From Polynucleobacter sp. 30F-ANTBAC (GTDB lineage Bacteria > Pseudomonadota > Gammaproteobacteria > Burkholderiales > Burkholderiaceae): 64,000 nt of DNA. The DNA is taken from assembly GCF_018882385.1 (NCBI RefSeq), contig NZ_JACVON010000001.1:232942-296941 (forward strand). The letters run 5' to 3'. Positions 1-15,100 of the stretch are shown in pieces (the first letter of the stretch is position 1; each line of letters begins with the position of its first letter). A program made the translations under genes and the position numbers. The notes under the pieces were generated by a model. That model had not been told where the DNA came from. It searched no databases and saw only the letters and a list, made by a program, of their open reading frames with translations.

Positions 1-3000
1 GATGCCATTACCTTGGTCGATACAAGCGATGCTTCAGGTGGCTTGGCTTCAAACTACCAATTGCCAAGCTTGAATCGTGCTAATGCACCTGTGACGATTA
101 ATCCTAAAACAGTTGCTCTAAGTGCATCTAAGACCTATGACGGCACGACCTCGTTAACCGGTAAGGTGACGATCACGACCGGTGTTGGCTCAGAAACACT
201 TGCTTATTCTGGCGCAACAGCGAATGATGCCAATGTAGCCACTGCTAACAAGTATATTAATGCTATTACCTTGGCTGATGGTACCAATGGTGGTGTTGCA
301 ACTAACTACCAATTACCAACTTTGAATCGCGCTAACGCCCCTGTGACGATCAATGCAAAAACTGTCACATTAAGCGCTGAAAAAACATACGACAGTAACA
401 CTTCATTGACCAATTATGTGACTGTGACAACCGGTGTTGGCTCAGAAACACTTACATATTCTGGCGCGACAGCAAATGATGCGAACGTTACAACTACTGA
501 TAAATACATTAGCGCTATTACCTTGGTTGATGGTACCAATGGTGGTGCTGCAACTAACTACCAATTGCCAACGTTGAATCGTGCTAATGCGCCTGTGACT
601 ATCAATGCAAAAACTGTCACATTAAGCGCTGAAAAAACATACGACAGTAACACTTCATTGACCAATTATGTGACTGTAACAACCGGTGTTGGCTCAGAAA
701 CACTTACATATTCTGGCGCAACAGCGAATTATGCCAATGTAGCCACTGCTAATAAGTATGTGAATGCCATTACATTGGTCGACGCAAGCGATGCTTCAGG
801 TGGCTTGGCTTCAAACTACCAATTGCCAACGCTGAATCGTGCAAATGCGCCGGTGACGATTAATCCTAAAACAGTTGCTCTAAGTGCATCGAAGACCTAT
901 GACGGCACGACCTCGTTAACGGGTAAAGTCACCATCACGACCGGTGTTGGCTCGGAAACACTCACATATTCTGGCGCAACAGCAAATAATGCGAACGTTG
1001 CAACTACTGATAAATACATTAGCGCTATTACCTTGGTTGATGGTACCAATGGTGCTGCTACTAACTACCAATTGCCAACGCTGAATCGTGCTAATGCACC
1101 CGTGACGATCAATGCAAAAACTGTCACATTAAGTGCTGAAAAAACATACGACAGTAACACTTCATTGACCAATTATGTGACTGTGACAACCGGTGTTGGC
1201 TCAGAAACGCTCACATATTCTGGCGCAACAGCAAATCATGCCAATGTAGCCACTACTAATAAGTATATGGATGCCATTACCTTGGTTGATGCAAGCGATG
1301 CTTCAGGTGGCTTAGCTTCAAATTACCAATTGCCAACCTTGAATCGTGCTAATGCGCCGGTGACGATTAATCCTAAAACAGTTGCTCTAAGTGCATCTAA
1401 GACGTATGACGGTACAACCTCTTTAACGGGTAAAGTCACCATCACGACCGGTGTTGGCTCAGAAACACTCACATATTCTGGCGCAACAGCGAATGATGCC
1501 AATGTAGCCACTGCTAATAAGTATATTGATGCTATTACCTTGGTCGATGCAAGCGATGCTTCAGGTGGCTTGGCTTCAAACTACCAATTGCCAACCTTCA
1601 ATCGTGCTAATGCGCCGGTGACGATTAATCCTAAAACAGTTGCTCTAAGTGCATCTAAGACGTATGACGGTACAACCTCGTTAACCGGTAAGGTCACTAT
1701 CTCGACCGGTGTTGGCTCAGAAACACTCACGTATTCTGGCGCTACAGCAAATGATGCCAATGTAGCCACTGCTAATAAGTATGTGGATGCTATTACCTTG
1801 GCTGATGGTACCAATGGTGGTGTTGCAACTAACTACCAATTGCCAACGTTGAATCGTGGTAATGCACCAGTGACGATCAATGCAAAAACTGTCACATTAA
1901 GCGCTGAAAAAACATACGACAGTAACATTTCATTGACCAATTATGTGACCGTGACAACTGGTGTTGGGTCAGAAACACTCACGTATTCTGGCGCTACAGC
2001 AAATGATGCCAATGTAGCCACCGCTAATAAGTATATTGATGCTATTACATTAGTCGATGCAAGCGATGCTTCAGGTGGCTTGGCTTCAAACTACCAATTG
2101 CCAACCTTGAATCGTGCTAATGCGCCCGTGACAATTAATCCTAAGACGGTTGCTCTAAGTGCATATAAGACGTATGACGGTTCAACCTCGTTAACAGGTA
2201 AGGTCACCATCACGACCGGTGTTGGCTCAGAAACACTTACTTATTCTGGCGCAACAGCGAATGATGCCAATGTAGCCACTGCTAATAAGTATATTGATGC
2301 TATTACCTTGGTTGATGCAAGCGATGCTTCAGGTGGCTTAGCTTCAAATTACCAATTACCAACGCTGAATCGTGCAAATGCACCTGTGACGATTAATCCT
2401 AAAACAGTTGCTCTAAGTGCATCTAAGACCTATGACGGCACAACCTCGTTAACCGGTAAGGTGACGATTACGACCGGTGTTGGCTCAGAAACACTCACAT
2501 ATTCTGGCACAACAGCGAATGACGCCAATGTAGCCACCGCTAATAAGTATATAGATGCTATTACCTTGGTTGATGCAAGTGATGCTTCAGGTGGCTTAGC
2601 TTCAAATTACCAATTGCCGACTCTTGATCGTGCAAATGCGCCGGTGACGATTAATCCTAAAACAGTTGCTCTAAGTGCATCGAAGACCTATGACGGCACG
2701 ACCTCGTTAACGGGTAAAGTCACCATCACGACCGGTGTTGGCTCGGAAACACTTACTTATTCTGGTGCAACAGCGAATGATGCCAATGTAGCCACTGCTA
2801 ATAAGTATGTGGATGCCATTACCTTGGTCGATGCAAGCGATGCTTCAGGTGGCTTGGCTTCTAACTACCAATTGCCAACCTTGAATCGTGCTAATGCGCC
2901 GGTGACGATTAATCCTAAAACAGTTGCTCTAAGTGCATCTAAGACGTATGACGGTACAACCTCTTTAACGGGTAAAGTCACCATCACGACCGGTGTTGGC

Positions 3001-3168
3001 TCAGAAACACTCACGTATTCTGGCGCTACAGCAAATGACGCCAATGTAGCCACTGCTAATAAGTATATTGATGCTATTACATTAGTCGATGCAAGCGATG
3101 CTTCAGGTGGCTTGGCTTCAAACTACCAATTGCCAATACTTAATCGCGCTAATGCTCCTGTGACGATC
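1..3168 (+). repeat. tandem array of 12 coding modules (252/258 bp), two module types
   Basis: The motif NYQLP recurs near 52, 306, 558, 816, 1065, 1322, 1580, 1832, 2090, 2348, 2606, 2866 and 3122, giving spacings of 252 or 258 bases and one of 249. Type a modules carry SDASGGLASNYQLP followed by NPKTVALSASKTYDG; type b modules carry TNGG(V/A)ATNYQLP followed by NAKTVTLSAEKTYDS. Reading from the left edge the order is a b b a b a a b a a a a. A tail of one type is always followed by a head of the same type, so the exchange boundary lies near TGVGSETLTYSG, which all modules share. The array runs off the left edge, so its full copy number is unknown. Confidence 0.95.
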
Positions 3169-6100
3169 ACCTTAAAGGTATTAACGATTACAGCCGATGC
3201 CCGTTCAACAACTTATGGTACTGAACTGGTTTTAGGTACAACCGGCTTTACTCAGTCGGGTCTTGATACATCTGTTGATAGTATTAGTGGCATTACCTTG
3301 AAGCACGGTACCAACACCACAGTTCCAGGGACTCAATTTGCCGGTACATATACCGATGAAATCATTGCTAGCGCCGCAACAGGTTCTGGATTGAGTAACT
3401 ACAGTATTTCTTATGTTCCAAATACATTAACGGTGAACAAGTATGCTATTTCCATCAACGCGCCAGATGTAACCAAAGCCTACAATGGCAATTTGTCTTA
3501 TACCGCTAGCAATGCTGATTTGGCAGCGATGGGTGCTCATCTATTAAATAGCGATGTCATTACAGCGGCAACCATCACCTTTGCCAATAAGAATGTGAGT
3601 GCTGGCGATAAAGTAGTGACATTGGATGCTATTACATTAAGCGATAGCAATGGTGGCAATAACTACCAAGTAACCTTGGTGGGTAATTCAACTAGTACGA
3701 TCACTCGTCAATCATCCGTGACTTGGGTTGGCGGCGCTACCGGTGAGTGGTTTACTCCTAATAACTGGGCCTTGACCAGTGATAACAGCATCAGAGGTGC
3801 AGTGCCTGATTTAAGCAACGTATCTGCTGTCGTTATTCCTTCTGGCACAACCGTCACATTCAACCCTTCAAATATCTCAGGTTTGGCAGAGGCTGGCACA
3901 GTCAATATTAGTACTTTGACTGGTGGCTCACTCAATCTAACAAGTGGTTCTTTATCTGGCACAGATATCAATCTTGCCAATTTAAATACCTCCGCTGGAA
4001 CAACTCTGACAGCAAGTACGGGTGTTACGGTTGCTCCTGCATCTGGCATCAGCAATACTTTGGCTGGCGTATTGGCTGGAACAGGCACTTTGACTACAAA
4101 TGGTCCTGGTACTTTGATCTTAAGTGGTCAAAATACATACTCAGGTGCCACCAACATCAATGCCGGCGTGATTTCAATCAGTGCTGATGACAACTTAGGT
4201 GTCGCACCTGGTTCCACTACGGTGAATTCATTGAATTTAAACGGCGGTACCTTATTGGTGACAGGGGATATAACTCTGAATAGTCATCGTGGCATTAGTC
4301 TGGGCGCTAATGGTGGAACCTTTGATATTGATGACACTAAAACACTCATTTATAACGGTGTTATTGCTGATGCAAATGCTGTGGTTGGCAATCTAATCAA
4401 AGAAGGTACTGGTGTCTTAAGACTAAGTGGTGACAATACATATACCGGTTCAACGGTTATTAATGCTGGTGAATTAAACGTTACTGGCTCATTATCTGAT
4501 TCAACAGCTGTTTCAGTCGCAACAGGCGCAACCTATAACTTAGGAAGCAGCGATTCAATTGCGTCTTTAGCTGGATCAGGATCTGTCAATCTTAATACCT
4601 ATACATTAACTATAGTCGGTAGTGAGTATGAGTATTTCAGTGGCTTTGGTCTTAATTCAAATTGGATTTCAAGCACTGGGACACTACTGACAGCCAATCA
4701 AGCGCAATCAACTAATCATCCCGCATTAGAGTCTAATGTCCTGTCTTTCGCTTATGTCGATGGTTCTTATGTCTATCGCGATATCACTCTAAATAGTTTA
4801 GGCTCTCTAACTTTATCTGTAGATTACAAGTCAGCCTTCGGCAGACCTTCTGGTATAGATACGGGTAGAGTTATTTTGGAGTTCTATAACGCTCAGAACA
4901 CTTTAATTGCTGGATCTACTGTTACATCAACTGATTTGAATGGTTCTATTGGTGGATGGACAAGCACCTCGTTGGCTGCTAATGCTATTCCTGCAACAGC
5001 CACCAAGGTTAGAGTGAAGCTCTATCAGGTGAATGAATTTGAAAATTGGGGTGGTCATTATGGTATTCAATTCACATCACCATCACTCATTTCTGCTAAT
5101 GGTAGTGGTTCTTCTACAACCTTTGCTGGCGTAATTAGTGGCTCTGGGAATTTGGTTCATAACAGCGCTGGAACTTTAACTCTTTCTGGCGCCAACACTT
5201 ATAGCGGTACTACGACTGTTTCAGCAGGAACATTAAGCGTCACAGGTTCTCTTAATGACAGTACGGCAGTGACTGTTGCAAGTGGGGCCACCTATAACTT
5301 AGGTGCTAGCTCTACCATTGCATCCTTATCCGGTGCGGGTAATGTCACATTAAATGCCAATACTTTGACAGTGGCTGGTAGTGCAAATACGACATTTAGT
5401 GGTGAGATGAGCGGAACTGGATCATTAGTCAAAGAGGGTGCCGCTAATTTCACAATGTCTGGTGCTAATACCTACACAGGTGATACCACTATCAATGATG
5501 GAACATTGACCTTAACTGGTAGCTTAGCTATTGCTACTGATTTTGTGATGACGAATGCAGCGGTTTGGGATCTACAAGCTTCTCAAACCATCGCTAGCTT
5601 GACCATGGCGGGCGATAACAGCATTACCAAGTCAACTGGTACATCAAGTTTGACTGTGACTGGCGCATCAACTTTAGCCAATAGTATTACAACCAGCGGC
5701 ACTCAGACCTACACGGGAGCTGTGACTTTGGCTGCTGATACTGCATTAGCTGGTTCAACAATTAACAATGTTTCTACATTGAACGGTGGCGGCTTTAACT
5801 TGACCCTCACGGGTAATGCCGGCGTGGATGGTGCGATCAGTAATGTGGCTAACTTAAGCGTATCAGGTACATCGAACCTAGGTGCTGATGTCACCACATC
5901 AGGTTCTCAGACTTATACCGGCGCAGTGGTTTTAAGCTCCGACGTGGTGTTAACTTCAAGCAATAGCGGCATCACATTGGTGGGCGCTATTACTGGCTCA
6001 GCTCAAGATCTAACAGTATCGACAGGTAGTGGGGCGATTACCCTAGCTAATGTGGGTACTAATGTGGCTTACCTAGGAGATGTTGTTCTCAATAGCTCTG

Positions 6101-9100
6101 GAACAACGACTTTAGGTGGTCCTGTTTACGCAGCCAGCATTCAGACGGATTCAAGCGGCACTGGTGCGGGTACGATTGTGATCAACGGTGGCTTAGTTAA
6201 AACAACAGGTACTCAGACTTACCGTGAAGCAGTGACCTTAGGTGCTACAACGGAGTTAGCTGGTTCAACAGTGAATAACGTATCAACTATTAACGGTGGC
6301 GGCTTTAACTTGACGATCACCGGTAATGCCGATGTAGATGGCGCGATCACCGATGTGGCGAATTTGTCAGTTTCTGGTATATCCAACTTAGGCGCTGACA
6401 TTACAAGCTCAGGTACTCAGACCTACACGGGAGCCGTGACTATTGCTGGCGCTGACCTTGTCTTAAATGGTACAACGATTAATATAATTTCAACCGTGGA
6501 TGGTGAGGGCAACAGCTTAACGATCACAGGTAATGCGGATATTGATGGCGCGATCAGTAATGTGGCTAACTTAAGCGTATCAGGTACATCGAACCTAGGT
6601 GCTGATGTCACCACATCAGGTACTCAGACTTATACCGGCGCAGTGGCTTTAAGCTCCGATGTGGTGTTAACTTCAAGCAATAGCGGCATCACATTGGTGG
6701 GCGCTATTACTGGCTCAGCTCAAGATCTAACAGTATCGACAGGTAGTGGGGCGATTACCCTAGCTAATGTGGGTACTAATGTGGCTTACCTAGGAGATGT
6801 TGTTCTCAATAGCTCTGGAACAACGACTTTAGGTGGTCCTGTTTACGCAGCCAGCATTCAGACGGATTCAAGCGGCACTGGTGCTGGTACGATTCTGATC
6901 AACGGCGGCTTAGTTAAAACAACAGGCACTCAGACTTACCGCGAAGCAATGACATTAGGTTCTGCAACGGAGTTAGCTGGTTCAACAGTGAATAACGTAT
7001 CAACTATTAACGGTGGCGGCTTTAACTTGACGATCACCGGTAATGCTGATGTGGATGGCGCGATCACCGATGTGGCGAATTTGTCAGTTTCCGGTACATC
7101 CAACTTAGGCGCTGACATTACAAGCTCAGGTACTCAGACCTACTCGGGAGCCGTGACTATTTCTGGTGGTGATCGCACATTAACAACGACGGACAGTCTA
7201 ATTACTTTCAGTGACATAGTTAATAGTGAAGCGAATCAAGCACGCAGTCTGACATTAATTGTTGGTACCAGTGGGGTGGAGTTTAACGGTACTGTGGGTG
7301 GCGCTACCAATGGCTCTCTAGGTGCAATCGATATCACAGGTAATTTGAATTTGAACAGCGACATCGTTCAAGCGGCTAGCTTAACTGTATCTAGAACATC
7401 AAATCTTGGAGGTGATGTCACAACATCAGGTTCACAAATTTACAACGGCGCAGTCACTATCTCAGGCGCTGATCGCATATTAACAACAACGGATAGTCCA
7501 ATCACCTTTAGCGATGTGATTAATAGCGAAGCGAATGAAGCTCGCGCTCTCACATTGAGCGTTGGCATCAGCGAGGTTGAGTTCAACGGTGATGTAGGCG
7601 GAGCCACCAATGGTGCACTGGGCGCTATCGAGATCACAGGTAATTTGGACTTGAACAGTGCGATTGCTCATGCAGCTAGCTTGGCTGTATCAGGTATCTC
7701 AAATCTTGGTGCTGATGTAACAACAAGTGGGGCACAGACTTTCACTGGAGCGGTGATAGTCTCAGGTGATGATCGCCTATTAACTGGATCATTAATTAAT
7801 AATGGTTCCACATTGAATGGTGGTGGGTTCAACTTGACGATCACCGGTGATGCTGATGTAAATGGTGCAATCACAAATGTGGCGAATTTGATTATCTCTG
7901 GTGCATCAGACTTAGGTTCCGACATCACCACAGCAGGTAATCAATCCTTCAGCGGAACTGTAACGATTTCTGATGATGTGAGCTTGATATCAACCAATGG
8001 CAACATTAACTTTGCAAGTACTCTGAATGGTGCCCAAACATTAACATTGGTAACTGGTAATGGTGGTGATATCACTTTCACAGGAGCTGTTGGTGGATCA
8101 GCAGGTTTAATGGGGCTTGACATCACAACAGATGTACTAACTGCCAATACCATGAACTTTGCTAATAACGGCATACTGAGTATCACGAATAACGGTGATA
8201 GCTTGATTCAGGGCCTTATCTCAGGCACAGGTATTGCATTTGATAAGTCTGGCAATGGCACATTGATCCTCAATGGCAATAATACTTACGGTGGCGTTAC
8301 TACAGTTAGTGCAGGTATGCTCAAACTAGGCCATTTGAATGCCCTTGGTTCTGACGCCTCGATTTCTGGCACGATTGTTAAAACAAATGCTACCTTAGAT
8401 TTAAATAGTTTTGATATGACTGAACCTGTTGCATTAAATGGTGGCAGAGTCATTAATGGTACGTTGAATGGCGCGATGGTACTAACGGCCGATAGTATTT
8501 TGGAAGCTGCGCCTAATCAGTTTGTGCGAATCAATGGAGTTATTTCAGGTAACTTTGGTTTAACCCTCATTGGTGGAGGTACATTTACATTCAGCGGTAA
8601 TAATACGTATTCAGGTTTAACGAATATTTCAGCTGGCATTTTAATAATTACTCATGACCATGGTCTTGGTTCAACGTTAACTGGTACGACTATCGCTAGC
8701 GGTGCCACACTGGATCTTTACAATGTGGCGGTTGGTGCAGAAGCGATTACTTTAGCGGGCGGCACCATTAAAGATGTGACTAGCAGTTTGGCTGGCGACA
8801 TCACCTTAACGGCTCACAGTACCGTATCTGCCACCAACATGGATGACACTTTAACTCTGTCAGGTGTGATCTCCGGTGCTTATAACTTAACGAAGACCGG
8901 CTTAGGTACGGTTGCTCTTTCAGGTGTTAATACCTACACTGGTGTGACAACTGTAAGTAGCGGTATATTAGCTTTAATAGGCGATGGCGCCATTGCTGAT
9001 TCTGCCAAAGTTATTGCTGACGGCCTATTGGATATCAGTGGTGCGACAAGCTCTGCATCAATCAAGAGCTTATCTGGTTCTGGATCAGTTGTTTTAGGTT

Positions 9101-12100
9101 CTAAAGCATTGAGTTTGACAGCAGCAAACGATACCTTTAGCGGTGTGATTAGCGGGATCGGTTCCTTAGCATTGGTGGATGGTTCTCAGACTCTATCAGG
9201 CGCTAATACATATTCCGGTATGACCACCATCACCAATGGCACATTATCTTTAAGTGGCTCTGGCTCAATAGCTGAATCTTCTAAATTGGTTGCCAACGGT
9301 ACATTGGATATCAGCGCAGCATCATCCGCTATCAATATTAAGAGTTTAAGTGGTGCAAATACTGGTTTAGTGAGCCTTGGCAACCAAGACTTGATCTTAA
9401 CGGCGGCGAACGATAACTTTGCTGGCGTTATCGATGGCAACGGCGATGTGACATTAAGTTCAGGTCACCAAACTTTCTCAGGTGCTAATACCTATACAGG
9501 TATGACGCTAATCAACGGCGGCACTTTAGTTATTACTAATAGCACTGGTTTAGGCTCAACCGCAGCTGGCACATCTATTGCTGATGGCGCAACCCTAAAT
9601 TTACAAAATGTGACGATTGGTGCTGAATCAATTGATTTAGCTGCTGCTACTTTAGTGACGTCATCAGGGACAAGTTCTTTAGCGGGTCCTATTACCTTAA
9701 GCGATGATGCGACGATTGAAGTCACAGGTACACAGTTGACCTTGTCAGGTGGCATTTCAGGGGTTGATTTTGGTATTACTAAGATTGGGGCAGGGGGTTT
9801 AGTTCTTTCAGGTACCAATACCTATACTGGTGACACCAACATTAGTGCTGGCATATTGCGTGTGACAGGATCCCTTCATCACAACACTGACCTAACGGTA
9901 GCTTCAGGTGCTATTTACGACTTAGGTGCAAGTGACACTATTGCATCCTTGGCTGGGGCAGGCAATGTCATATTGAATAGCAACACGCTCACTCTTGACG
10001 GGACCTCATCCACAAACTACAGCGGTGAGATGAGTGGATCTGGTTCCTTGGTGAAAGAGGGTTCAGCCACATTGACACTATCTGGCACAAATGTCTATAC
10101 AGGTGGAACCAGCATTAATGCGGGCACGATTAAGATTGGTAGTGCTGCAGCTCTTGGCGATGCATCAAGCACTGTGACAGTGGCTAGTGGTGCGGTACTC
10201 GATCTCAATAATATCGTGATGACCCAAGCCAATCCATTGACACTCCATGGTTCTGGAATCAGTCAATCTGGTTCTTTGATTAACAGTGCTGCTAATACAG
10301 TTGTTAATGGTGTGATAAGTTCTGCCAAATACATTGGCTCCATTACTTTAGCTAGTGATGTTGTCTTGGGCGGTTCTGGTGATTACATCTTAAGTGGCTC
10401 ATTGACAGGCGCCTATTCAATAACCAAGGTGGGGGTGCATAAAGTGACTCTCATAGGTAGCTCAAATGGCTCGACAGTCACCACGATTTCAGCAGGCACA
10501 TTGCAAATAGGTGATGGCAATATGCTTGGGTACTTGGGTTCAGGTGTGGTTACTAATAACGCCACACTTATCTTTAACTTACCAAGTAACTTAACGATTG
10601 CTAATAGTGTAGGTGGTTCTGGCGATCTAATTAAATTAGGAGCAGGAACACTCATTCTTTCAGGCGATAGTACTTTCAGTGGTGACACAGCAATTGGTGC
10701 CGGAACCTTAAGTATCACTGGCACTCTAGCTGGTGGGAACTATCAAGGCGATATAGCTAATGACGGTATCTTGAGCGTTAACACCTCGGCCATTCAAGAG
10801 TTCAGCGGAATTATTTCTGGAAGCGGAAGCTTCATTAAAACAGGGCCTAAGACTATCATCCTATCGGGCAATAACACCTACACAGGTAAAACAAGCATTT
10901 CTGATGGTTATCTCTACATCGGATCAGATGGCAATCTGGGTGCTGCACCAGGGTCTTTTGTGGCGGATCAACTGACATTCAATAACGGTTCACTGTTTAA
11001 CTATAACGGAGCCAATATCACCTTTGACGCTAATCGAGGTATCACAATCTTGGGCAATAACGTTATCCAGGTTAATAATGGTGGAACGATTGCCGTGCTT
11101 GGTAGTGTCACCGGTGCAGGCTCATTAAGCTTGCTAGCTAATGGTGGTGATCTGAATGGAACTTTACGATTAGCTGGTTCTAACACCTACTCAGGTGCAA
11201 CAACGATTCAAGGCGGCACACTTTTATTAACCGGCACATTGGGTAATGGCAACTATGCCAACAGTATTGCCAATGAAGGTGTTTTCTTGGTTGATACGAA
11301 TGCCGATCAAGAGTTCAGTGGGGTCTTGTCAGGCAATGGTATCTTGATAAAAACCGGCAGCAATGATTTGGTGTTATCAGGCATTAATACGTATAGTGGC
11401 TCAACAACGGTTAATGCGGGAAAATTAACCGTGACTGGTAGTTTGTCAGATCTGACAGACATGATAGTAGCCGGAGGAGCTATTTACACCTTGGGCGCAA
11501 GCGACACGATTGCTTCAATATCTGGTACTGGCTGGATAGATCTTAACAGTTACACATTAACGTCGAATACAGCTTCAGATACCAATTTCAGTGGTGTGAT
11601 TTCAGGAACGGGTGATTTTGAAAAATCAGGCACTGGCGTATTAACACTTTCTGGTGACAATACCTATTCCGGTTTAACAACCATTACCGATGGCACGCTT
11701 TTTGTTAGCGGAAGCTTGTCAGATAGTACAGCGGTAATAGTTGCTGCCGATGCTATTTACAGCTTGGGGGCAGGCGATAGAGTTGCCTCAATTGAAGGAT
11801 CTGGTGCAATTAATCTTAATAGTTACACATTGACCTCTGGTTCAACATCCGACACAACATTCAGTGGCGTGATTTCTGGCGCAGGTAGCTTGATCAAAGT
11901 GGGCAGTGCTCGTTTGTCTCTGACAGGTCAAAACACCTATAGCGGTGGCACGGTCATTCATGAGGGGGTTTTATTTGGTGGTGAAGGCAGTGAGCTAACT
12001 ACGACATTCGGTACTGGTTTGATTACGGCTAACAGTGGCACAACGTTATGGTTGGATCATGCCACCCTAGCAAATGACATTGTTCTGAATAACGCAACAT

Positions 12101-15100
12101 TACAGGGTACCAATGGTTATGGTGAGATCTTTAATGGTCATATCACCTTAACAGGCAGTAACATTTTAGTGAACCACTACTATATGACATTGAATGGTTC
12201 AATTGGTGGCTCAGGTTCATTGATTAAAAATGAACCTGGTTATTTAATTTTGGCTGGTAATAACACCTACACTGGAGCCACAACCATTAACACTGGTACA
12301 GCCATAGTGACTCATGACCATGGTCTTGGTTCAACATTAACTGGTACGACTATCGCTAGCGGTGCCACACTGGATCTTTACAATGTGGCGGTTGGTGCAG
12401 AAGCGATTACTTTAGCGGGCGGCACCATTAAAGATGTGACTAGCAGTTTGGCTGGCGACATCACCTTAACGGCTCACAGTACCGTATCTGCCACCAACAT
12501 GGATGACACTTTAACTCTGTCAGGTGTGATCTCCGGTGCTTATAACTTAACGAAGACCGGCTTAGGTACGGTTGCTCTTTCAGGTGTTAATACCTACACT
12601 GGTGTGACAACTGTAAGTAGCGGTATATTAGCTTTAATAGGCGATGGCGCCATTGCTGATTCTGCCAAAGTTATTGCTGACGGCCTATTGGATATCAGTG
12701 GTGCGACAAGCTCTGCATCAATCAAGAGCTTATCTGGTTCTGGATCAGTTGTTTTAGGTTCTAAAGCATTGAGTTTGACAGCAGCAAACGATACCTTTAG
12801 CGGTGTGATTAGCGGGATCGGTTCCTTAGCATTGGTGGATGGTTCTCAGACTCTATCAGGCGCTAATACATATTCCGGTATGACCACCATCACCAATGGC
12901 ACATTATCTTTAAGTGGCTCTGGCTCAATAGCTGAATCTTCTAAATTGGTTGCCAACGGTACATTGGATATCAGCGCAGCATCATCCGCTATCAATATTA
13001 AGAGTTTAAGTGGTGCAAATACTGGTTTAGTGAGCCTTGGCAACCAAGACTTGATCTTAACGGCGGCGAACGATAACTTTGCTGGCGTTATCGATGGCAA
13101 CGGCGATGTGACATTAAGTTCAGGTCACCAAACTTTCTCAGGTGCTAATACATACTCAGGAGATACATATCTCCATGGCGGCACATTGGCTTTAACAGGT
13201 AGCTTAGCAACTACAGCGGATGTTCTGATGAGCAATTCAGCGGTATGGGATCTGCAAGTTGCTCAAACAGTAGCTAGTTTGACAATGTCATCTGGCAATA
13301 GCATTACCAATTCTGCAGGTGTGTCGAGCTTAACCGTTAGTGGAGACTCGATTCTTGCAAATAACATCACCACAACGGGTGCTCAAACTTATGCTGGTGC
13401 GGTGGCTTTAAGCTCCGATGTGGTGTTAACTTCAAGCAATAGCAACATCACATTGGTGGGCGCTATCACTGGCTCAGCTCAAAACCTAACAGTATCGACA
13501 GGTGGCGGGGCGATTACCCTAGCTAATGTGGGTACTAATGCAGCTTACTTAGGAGATGTTGTTCTCAATAGCTCTGGAACAACGACTTTAGGTGGTCCTG
13601 TTTACGCAGCCAGCATTCAGACGGATTCAAGCGGCACTGGTGCGGGTACGATTGTGATCAACGGCGGCTTAGTTAAAACAACAGGCACTCAGACTTACCG
13701 CGAAGCAATGACATTAGGTTCTGCAACGGAGTTAGCTGGTTCAACAGTGAATAACGTATCAACTATTAACGGTGGCGGCTTTAACTTGACGATCACCGGT
13801 AATGCCGATGTAGATGGAGCAATCACGAATGTTTCTAACTTCGAGGTTTCTGGTACATCCAACCTAGGCGCTGATATTACAAGCTCAGGTACTCAGACCT
13901 ACACTGGCGCTGTGACTATTTCTGGTGGTAACCGTACTTTGACTGGAGCGACAATCACTACAAGTTCAACACTAAATGGTAGTGATTATGATCTAGCTAT
14001 CAATGGCCATAGCATTGCCCTAGGAGCAATCACGAATATTACTAACTGGTCAGTCAGTGGTGATTACAACCAAGTTGGTAACTTGACCGCTCAAACTTTA
14101 ACTGTTGGTGGCGATATCAATCTTAATGGTGCTATTAGTATTTTGAACACCCAGCCCTGGAGTATTAGCAATCAGATCACCTTGACTGGTAATAGTTCTA
14201 TCATAACTAATAACGCAGATATTACATTTGCAAATAGAATTGTTGGAACTAACAACGACTTAACTGTGTCTACGGGTAGTGGAGCAATAACCTTAAATGG
14301 CGTTGGCAATAGCAATGCATTCTTAGGTAGTGTTGCGCTAAATAGTTCTGGATTAACTCAGCTCAATAGCACTTTCTATGCTGCAAGTATTCAAACGGAT
14401 ACAGCTAATAATGGCGTTGGAACAATAGCTAGTTCAAGCGCCTTAATTCATACAACCGGTATTCAGCTTTACCGAGAAGCCTTCACATTTACAAATGATA
14501 TTCATTTAATAGGTTCGCTAATTGACTCTAGGGATGTATTAAATGGAGGGGATAAAAATATACGTATTACAGGTAATGCTGCACTTGCGACACTAAATAC
14601 CCGTGGCTCTTATTTACAACTTGGTAATTTGATAGCAGGCACTATAAGCGTAAGTGCCAATACTAATATTGATGGTGTGGCAACTATTGGAACATTGAAT
14701 ACTGCTGGAAATTATGTTCAAAATGGTCCTGTGACAGCAGAATCAATCACTGTATCCGGCAACGCCAATCTTACAGGTCATGCTATTTTTGGAACATTTA
14801 ATGTAGGTGGTTCTTACACGCAAGTGGGTGAACTTTCTGGTAATGTGATGACAGTTGCTGGAGATTACACGCAGAGTGATGGCGCATTTAATATTCAGAA
14901 TGCTACTGTTGTTGGAAATACCAATCTCACTGTGTCTGGTTATATTGGTTTATTAACCAATAATGGAGCACTTAGATTATTCGGAACTTTGGATGCCAAT
15001 TCAATTAACGTCGGTGGAAACCTGATGTTGCATGGATCCATCAGAACAACTGGCGATCAAATTTGGACGGGTCAGTCTGAAATTGTATTAATAGGCAATA

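Noticed and set aside
1..3168. Regularly spaced repeats as a CRISPR array
   Set aside because: The units are 252-258 bases, entirely in one open reading frame, and have no unique spacers.
1323..13100. Many open frames of 60-130 codons on the minus strand of the first giant gene, some occurring as near-identical copies
   Set aside because: They mirror the repeats of the coding strand, have no ribosome binding sites and appear because the repeat units lack antisense stops.
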